In this document: in pieces, positions 32,518-36,625 of the stretch
Layout of the letters: each line of letters opens with the position of its first letter
Numbering within the stretch: the stretch's first letter is position 1
Source of the DNA: Thermofilales archaeon
GTDB lineage: Archaea > Thermoproteota > Thermoprotei > Thermofilales > Thermofilaceae
DNA: 36,625 nt
NCBI GenBank assembly: GCA_028275925.1
Contig: JAPWTS010000008.1
Location: forward strand, 1 to 36,625
Reading direction: 5' to 3'
Translations under genes and position numbers: made by a program
The notes under the pieces: model-generated
What the model was told of the DNA's origin: nothing
Seen by the model: the letters and a program-made list of their open reading frames with translations, nothing else
The model's database searches: none

Positions 32518-34113
32518 GTGAAGAGGGGCTGCTTCATCGAGGAGCTGGCCGAGAGGGGGGTTGCGCGCCTCGAGGAGCTGGCGGCGGCGTGCGGAGTTAG
32601 CAGGAGCCACGCCTACCGCCTAGCGGCGCAGCTCGAGGCGTTGGGCCTCGCCGCGCGCGAGGGCGGCGTGGTGCGCGTCGCCGACCCGGAGCTGCTGCAG
32701 CTGCTCAAGCGCGTGAAGAGCAAGTTCAGCTTAGCCGAGCTGCTCGCGCCCAAGGCGCTGGAGCTCCTCGAGTGCGCGGCCGACCGGCTCACGCTCGAGG
32801 CAGCCGCCGCGCGCACCGGCCTCTCGCGGAGCGGGCTCTCGAGCCGCCTCGCGAGGCTGCGCGGGCTGGGTGCCGTCAGGGTCGAGGGCGGGAGGCTCGC
32901 GATCGCGGACCCAGACGTGGCCGTGCTGGTGGAGAGGTTGAGGGCGAGGAGGGCGGCGCTCATCGTCGAGCCCTACGCTGAGATCCTCTACGCCGGCCGG
33001 TACATCGTGAAGAGGGTCCCGGCTGGCGCGCCGGCGCGCGGGGCGCCCACGGGCTTCACAGCCCTCCGCCGCTTCTCCATCGATATCGCCTCGGGCTACG
33101 ACTACTACGTCCAGCCGGGGGGCGAGGTGGGGCCGGAGGAGGCGATCGTCCACGCGCTCCTCGCCGCCCGCAGCCGGTACGAGAGGACGCTCGCCGCCGT
33201 CGCGTACGCGAAGCTCTCCAAAACCCTGAACTCGGCGAAGCTGGTTGCCGCCGCGCGCGGCACCCCGGCCCTCCCCCTGGTGCTGGAGCTCGGCGACTAC
33301 GCGTCGGGGCTTCCCACCGAGCACAGCGACCTCTTCCTACCGTGGGACGAGTTCAGGCAGCTCGCGCGGCTGTACGGCGTCGAGGCTAAGCCGGCCCCGC
33401 CGCTGGCGAAGGTGACGGAAGCGCTCGCCGAAGCCGGCCGCTTGCTCACCGAGCACGTCGAGTGCTACGCGCTCGGCGGCCTAGCCCTGGTCCTAGAGAG
33501 CGTGAAGGAGGCGACGGGGGACGTCGACCTCGCGGTGCTCGACGAGCGGAGCTTCAAGCTCCTCCTCTCCGCCCTCCGCAGCGCCAGCTTCGAGCCCCCC
33601 GCCGAAGCCGAGCCGAAAGGGGCTGCGGTGCTGGAGAGGGGGGACGTTAGGGTGGACCTCTTCCTCGCGGAGGTCGCCGGCGCTAGGATCACGGAGGCCA
33701 TGGCCAAGCGGGCGGCGCGCTCCATCGCCTACGGGAGGCTCGTCGTCAAGGTGCTCTCGCTCGGCGACGTCGCCTTCCTCAAAGCGGTCAGCGGGAGGGA
33801 GAGGGATCTCGAGGACTTGGCGAGGATCGCAAGGAGGGGGCTCGACTGGAGGGTGCTGCTGGAGGACGCGCTGAGCCAGGAGGAGCCGGAGCGCTTCGCG
33901 CTGGCCGTGCTCCAAGCCCTCGAGGCGCTCGAGGAGGCGCACGGGATAGCGCCGCCCCGCCGCCTGAAGAGCAGGCTGAGAAGGGAGGCGGCAGCCCACC
34001 TGGTCAAAAAGGCGGTGGAGGAAGGATGCAGGTGCCCCGAGGAGGTGAGCGCCCTCACCGGCCTGCCGCTCGGGGAGGTGAGGAAGCTGATGCGCGAGAT
34101 GGGGCTCGCGTAG
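32518..34113 (+). CDS. multi-HTH nucleotidyltransferase protein, AbiEi/AbiEii-like single chain
   Basis: A 531-residue protein. Two N-terminal winged helices (about 7-55 with CGVSRSHAYRL, and about 75-130 with TGLSRSGLSSRL) are followed by a middle region (about 145-310) rich in strands. A nucleotidyltransferase domain of the AbiEii/DUF6036 type comes next: ALGGLALVLESV (G320-G321), D335-V-D337 and DVRVDLFL (D380) give the full GG...DxD...D set, followed by LGDVAFLKAVSGRERDLEDL. A third HTH ends it (CPEEVSALTGLPLGEVRKLM). In AbiE systems the HTH antitoxin AbiEi and NTase toxin AbiEii are separate; here related modules share one chain. The GTG at 32518 abuts an operator-like inverted repeat. 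AbiE kinship is inferred from architecture. Confidence 0.78.
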   Translation: MKRGCFIEELAERGVARLEELAAACGVSRSHAYRLAAQLEALGLAAREGGVVRVADPELLQLLKRVKSKFSLAELLAPKALELLECAADRLTLEAAAARTGLSRSGLSSRLARLRGLGAVRVEGGRLAIADPDVAVLVERLRARRAALIVEPYAEILYAGRYIVKRVPAGAPARGAPTGFTALRRFSIDIASGYDYYVQPGGEVGPEEAIVHALLAARSRYERTLAAVAYAKLSKTLNSAKLVAAARGTPALPLVLELGDYASGLPTEHSDLFLPWDEFRQLARLYGVEAKPAPPLAKVTEALAEAGRLLTEHVECYALGGLALVLESVKEATGDVDLAVLDERSFKLLLSALRSASFEPPAEAEPKGAAVLERGDVRVDLFLAEVAGARITEAMAKRAARSIAYGRLVVKVLSLGDVAFLKAVSGRERDLEDLARIARRGLDWRVLLEDALSQEEPERFALAVLQALEALEEAHGIAPPRRLKSRLRREAAAHLVKKAVEEGCRCPEEVSALTGLPLGEVRKLMREMGLA

Positions 34114-34125
34114 AAGCCCGCGGCG

Positions 34126-34608
34126 CTAAGCCAGCAGCCCCCTCAGCTTCCCCACAAGCCGCTTCACGTCCTCGACCGCGAGCTCCACCTCCCTCGGCGG
34201 CATCCAGCCCTCGTAGAAGTTCTGGTGCAGAACGTTCGCGGTCCTCCACAGGTGCCTGAGCTCGGGGTCACCCAGCCTGTCCGCTAGCTCGCCCGCGAAC
34301 TCCCACAGCTCGCGGTGGCTCCTCAGCGTCTTGCCCTCCCTCGCCGCCAGGGCTTTCACGATCTGCGCCGCCGCGCCCCAGCCCTTCTCCGAGGCTTGCG
34401 CGTAGTCCCCCTTGCTCAGCAGCTCCTCCGCCTCCCTCAGGTACTTCTCGCAGAGCTCCAAGTGCAGCTCCGCGCGATCCCTCGGGTCGAGGGGGGCGCC
34501 CAGAGCCTCCGAGAGGATTTCGTTGACCAGCTCCTCGACGGAAGAACCGCTCTTCTCAGCTTCCCTCCTCAAAGCCTCCTCGACCTTTTTAGCGAGGCTC
34601 ACAGCCAC
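34126..34608 (-). CDS. PaREP1-family protein
   Basis: A 160-residue classical PaREP1 protein. The N-terminal about 35 residues (LAKKVEEALRREAEKSGSSV, then EELVNEILSEAL) resemble a ribbon-helix-helix-like segment. The PaREP1 bundle follows, with YLREAEELLSKGDYAQASEK, GWGAAAQIVKALAARE and LWRTANVLHQNFYEGWMPP. The LHxNFYEG segment corresponds to LHGxCFYG of the two other paralogues in this island. The open frame starts at an ATG at 34629, but TTTAAAT (34628-34634) overlaps it, so the GTG at 34608 about 23 nt downstream fits leaderless initiation better. It is convergent with the HTH-nucleotidyltransferase gene, 12 nt apart. Function of the family is unknown. Confidence 0.82.
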   Translation of the reverse strand: MAVSLAKKVEEALRREAEKSGSSVEELVNEILSEALGAPLDPRDRAELHLELCEKYLREAEELLSKGDYAQASEKGWGAAAQIVKALAAREGKTLRSHRELWEFAGELADRLGDPELRHLWRTANVLHQNFYEGWMPPREVELAVEDVKRLVGKLRGLLA

Positions 34609-34627
34609 GCCTCCCAGCAGCACCGGC

Positions 34628-34634
34628 ATTTAAA
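34628..34634 (-). promoter_or_regulatory. TATA box of PaREP1 gene
   Basis: TTTAAAT on the minus strand is centred about 23 nt before the GTG at 34608 and overlaps the alternative ATG at 34629, which argues against that ATG. Confidence 0.5.
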
Positions 34635-34657
34635 CGGAGCGCAAGCCGGTTGGCCGG

Positions 34658-35127
34658 TCAACGCTTCCGCGCGCGGTCCCGCCCGCGCTCGGCGAGGTAC
34701 TCCTCCACCCCGATAGCCCTCACCCCCGCGGCTTTAGCCCGCTCCCGGAGGTCCCCGTCCTCCGTGACGAGGGCGCCGCCCCTGGATTTCGCGAGGTAGA
34801 GGTAGGAGGCGTCGTAGAAGGTCAAGCCCGAGCTGAGCGCCAGCGCCATGACCCCCTCCACGTCCTCGCCCCCAACCGCTCGCGCTCCACCAGCTCGAGC
34901 ACCCTGGCCAAGCCCCTAGCCCCCTCCAGCGCCTCCTCCTCGCTGATCGCCCCCCTCAAGCGGCAAGCCTTCCAGAGGACGTTCCCGAGCTCGTAGAGCG
35001 CTAGGTCGAGCGTAACAGCGCCCTCGAGGTACCTCAACCCTCTCTCGCCCAACCTCTCGAGCAGGGCGCCGATCGCGCCGGCGTCGAGGACGTAACCTAC
35101 CTCCCCCTCCTCGCCTCCCTCAACCAT
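34658..35127 (-). pseudogene. vapC: VapC-type PIN-domain ribonuclease toxin, frameshifted
   Basis: The N-terminal frame from the ATG at 35127 gives VGYVLDAGAIGALLERLG (D15) and LDLALYELGNVLWKA (E46), the first acidic residues of a PIN active site. The C-terminal frame gives VMALALSSGLTFYDASYLYL and GGALVTEDGDLRERA, with the remaining aspartates. They join at a run of five C (34869-34873); one more base there would read RLGGEDVEGVMALAL and give a normal protein of about 156 residues. VapC toxins cleave RNA, often tRNA or rRNA. Either the toxin is inactivated or the homopolymer was miscounted in assembly. The start overlaps vapB by 31 nt, as expected for a toxin-antitoxin pair. Confidence 0.85.
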
Positions 35128-35321
35128 TCCACCATCTCCTCCACGGAGATCCTGGAGAAGAGCTCCCCCACCCGCCTCGCCGCGGCAGCCGCCTCCTCGA
35201 GCTTCCTCCTCCTCACCTCCTCCTCCAAAGCCCCCCGAGCCACCTCGCTGATGTTGATCCCGCACCTCTTAGCCTCGTCCCTAAGCCTCCTCGGGATCCT
35301 CACGCTAACCCTAACGTTCAC
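35097..35321 (-). CDS. vapB: VapB-type antitoxin
   Basis: A 74-residue antitoxin: an N-terminal DNA-binding part of the ribbon-helix-helix/AbrB-like VapB kind (VRVSVRIPRRLRDEAKRCG, then INISEVARGALEEEVRRR) and a C-terminal tail (LFSRISVEEMVEWLREARRG) that would occupy the PIN active site. An ATG at 35345 is in frame, but it lies inside the palindrome at 35325-35345. The GTG at 35321 is about 27 nt after CATATCG, so it is preferred as a leaderless start. It is encoded directly upstream of, and overlapping, the PIN-domain gene. Autoregulation through the palindrome is likely. Confidence 0.85.
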   Translation of the reverse strand: MNVRVSVRIPRRLRDEAKRCGINISEVARGALEEEVRRRKLEEAAAAARRVGELFSRISVEEMVEWLREARRGR

Positions 35322-35324
35322 CCC

Positions 35325-35351
35325 GTGCTGCGGAAAGCGCAGCACGATATG
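35325..35351 (-). promoter_or_regulatory. vapBC promoter with 8-bp palindromic operator
   Basis: GTGCTGCG (35325-35332) and CGCAGCAC (35338-35345) are perfect inverted repeats with a 5-nt spacer. They sit between the TATA-like CATATCG (35345-35351, minus strand) and the vapB GTG at 35321. A VapB or VapBC complex bound here would block initiation. Confidence 0.65.
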
Positions 35352-35414
35352 AAGCTTGCCTCGCGCGGAGCCGCTCCCCGAGGCTGCGAGAGGATCCAGT
35401 ACCAGCGCGCGGCG

Positions 35415-36122
35415 CTAAGCGAAGTACGCGATGGCTAGGCCCACCGCGTCCCCCAGCCAGTGGCTCACCACGAGAGGCACGAGCCTCCGGGTCCTCGCGT
35501 AGAGGGCGCCCGCCACCGCGCCGGCGAGAACCGAGAACGGCAGGAAGGGCGAGGGGCCGTGCCACAAGCCGAAGAGCAGCGCCTGCAGGAGCACAGCAGC
35601 CCAAACCCTACCCCGCAGCAAGCGCTCAAACCTCGTCAGCAGGTACCCCCTCCACACGAGCTCCTCGCAAACTCCCGCGGTCAAGGGCAGGACGAGCACG
35701 CTGTACAAGGCCAGGGGCCGCGGGATCCTCTTGAAGAAGTAGGCGGCCTCAGCCCAGGCCCCCGGCCCGTAAACCAGCTCCGCCGCCAGCGGCTGAACCA
35801 CCTGGAACAGGAGGAGCGAGAAGCCCAGCATCAAGGCGGTCAAGAGGAGCGTGAACCACGGCCTATCCCGCGCGGGGCCCACCACGCTCCAGACGCTCTC
35901 ACCCTCAGCCCTCAAGAAGGCGACCGCCAACCCGGCGAGCAGCGCGTGGTAAGCGGGCCACAGGAAGAAACCAACCAGGTAAACATAGTAGACGGGATCC
36001 CTGAGGAAAACCGGTAGCGAAAACAGCGAGATCGCGACAAGCGGAGTCACCACCATGTTGAGCACGAGGGGTAGAACGCTCAGGAGCAGGGAGTGGTAGA
36101 GCAGCGCGCGGCTCCCGCCCAC
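35415..36122 (-). CDS. CPBP-family intramembrane metalloprotease
   Basis: A 235-residue polytopic membrane protein of the CPBP/Abi (CAAX protease, Rce1-like) family. The signature motifs are complete: CEELVWRGYL (E153, E154, R158), LFGLWHG (H188) and SHWLGD (H221, D225). These put glutamate and histidines in the membrane to bind metal and activate water. Bacterial members include immunity proteins against peptide bacteriocins; the archaeal role is unknown. The GTG at 36122 lies about 24 nt after TCTTTACCC and is probably leaderless. It is a single gene beside the toxin-antitoxin island and diverges from the DNA glycosylase gene. Confidence 0.9.
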   Translation of the reverse strand: MGGSRALLYHSLLLSVLPLVLNMVVTPLVAISLFSLPVFLRDPVYYVYLVGFFLWPAYHALLAGLAVAFLRAEGESVWSVVGPARDRPWFTLLLTALMLGFSLLLFQVVQPLAAELVYGPGAWAEAAYFFKRIPRPLALYSVLVLPLTAGVCEELVWRGYLLTRFERLLRGRVWAAVLLQALLFGLWHGPSPFLPFSVLAGAVAGALYARTRRLVPLVVSHWLGDAVGLAIAYFA

Positions 36123-36141
36123 GCGCCTCTCCAGCGGAATA

Positions 36142-36150
36142 GGGTAAAGA
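36142..36150 (-). promoter_or_regulatory. TATA element of CPBP protease gene
   Basis: TCTTTACCC on the minus strand is centred about 24 nt before the GTG at 36122. The remaining divergent spacer to 36370 is GC-rich and shows nothing else I recognise. Confidence 0.4.
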
Positions 36151-36371
36151 GCTTTTCCCCAGTGCGAAAGCCGCGACCTCGCGGCGGGGCTCGACAGGGG
36201 GGTGCTAGCGCGCTGCAGGCTGCTCGATCCGAGCGCGCGCGGGGGCGGCGCGCTTCAGAACCCGTGAGGGCACGAGCAGCTGTGCCTTCCCCGCCGGCCT
36301 GAGCTCTCGCCACTCGGTAGCAGGCGCGCTCGTCATCTGCAGGCAACGCGGGGCTCCAGCAAGCGGGCAAA

Positions 36372-36378
36372 GTTAAAG
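36372..36378 (+). promoter_or_regulatory. TATA element of DNA glycosylase gene
   Basis: GTTAAAG is centred about 27 nt before the GTG at 36402. Confidence 0.5.
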
Positions 36379-36401
36379 CCGACACGCGCCACCCGGCGAG
36401 C

Positions 36402-36625
36402 GTGAGGTTGTGGAGCATTCATCCGAGGTACCTCGATCCCCGGGGGCTCGTCGCGCTGTGGCGCGAGTCGCTGCTAGCGCGCAAGGTGCTGGAGCAGGCC
36501 ACCCGGGGCTACAGGAACCACCCCCAGCTCTACAGGTTCAGGGCGTTCCCCCAACCGCTCAAAGCTATAAACACGTACCTCCACTACGTGTGGCTGGAGG
36601 CGGACGCGAGAGGCTACAAGTTCAG
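36402..36625 (+). CDS. pyrimidine dimer DNA glycosylase (endonuclease V-like), 5' part
   Basis: The frame from the GTG at 36402 runs off the window; 74 full codons are visible. The translation begins MRLWSIHPRYLDPRGLVALW and continues with RESLLARKVL, GYRNHPQLYRF, LKAINTYLHYVW and EADARGYKF. This is the signature of the Pyr_excise (T4 endonuclease V-related) family, which removes UV-induced pyrimidine dimers by glycosylase/AP-lyase chemistry. Family members are small, usually about 140-160 residues, so roughly half is missing here. A TATA-like GTTAAAG lies about 27 nt upstream, indicating a leaderless transcript diverging from the CPBP protease gene. Confidence 0.88.
   Translation, partial: MRLWSIHPRYLDPRGLVALWRESLLARKVLEQATRGYRNHPQLYRFRAFPQPLKAINTYLHYVWLEADARGYKF

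Overview
The window looks like chromosomal DNA from a GC-rich, probably hyperthermophilic archaeon of the Thermoproteota (Crenarchaeota), possibly a Thermofilum- or Thermoproteales-like lineage. The reasons are a complete archaeal A-type ATP synthase, TATA-box promoters about 25 nt before leaderless GTG/ATG/TTG starts, a Cas6 protein, PaREP1-family proteins and a T4-endonuclease-V-like pyrimidine dimer glycosylase. The exact lineage is inference. No rRNA gene, tRNA gene, insertion sequence or CRISPR array was recognised.

Layout. 1-5 kb: the 3' end of an AT-richer secreted or surface protein, an unknown cytosolic protein behind a dyad-symmetric promoter, pyruvate kinase, and a secreted glycoprotein with an AT-rich coiled-coil tail. 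5.2-14.3 kb: the A-type ATP synthase, split into a plus-strand catalytic operon F-H-E-A-B-D-C and a convergent minus-strand membrane operon I-K. Subunit I is 948 residues, with an unusually large cytosolic part. 14.4-17.4 kb: beta-glucuronidase and an MFS-like transporter, a likely glucuronide uptake and cleavage pair. 17.5-20.6 kb: an M42 aminopeptidase facing an operon for a membrane protein, an ArsB/NhaD-type ion transporter and a small acidic protein.

20.6-24.2 kb: a CARF-domain protein (APE2256/ring-nuclease type) with a YkgJ-like cysteine-cluster protein downstream. It diverges from a DUF3267 membrane metalloprotease across one palindromic promoter, and a DUF4038 (GH140-like) glycosidase follows. 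24.3-30.3 kb: a zinc-ribbon protein and a winged-helix methyltransferase, a membrane-anchored coiled-coil protein, an AAA ATPase with a frameshift in its Walker A motif, a GH114-like glycosidase, and an alpha/beta hydrolase fused to a membrane domain.

30.4-35.4 kb is an accessory island. It holds two PaREP1-like paralogues flanking a lone cas6, and a single-chain HTH-HTH-nucleotidyltransferase protein whose promoter is bracketed by a perfect 10-bp inverted repeat. A classical PaREP1 gene and a VapBC pair follow; vapC is frameshifted and vapB has a palindromic operator. The window ends with a CPBP membrane protease and the 5' part of a pyrimidine dimer DNA glycosylase gene.

The most interesting parts are the single-chain AbiE-like HTH-nucleotidyltransferase with its operator, the PaREP1-cas6-PaREP1 cluster, the orphan CARF gene with its symmetric bidirectional promoter, and the enlarged AtpI. 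Both apparent frameshifts fall in genes of mobile, conflict-related families.
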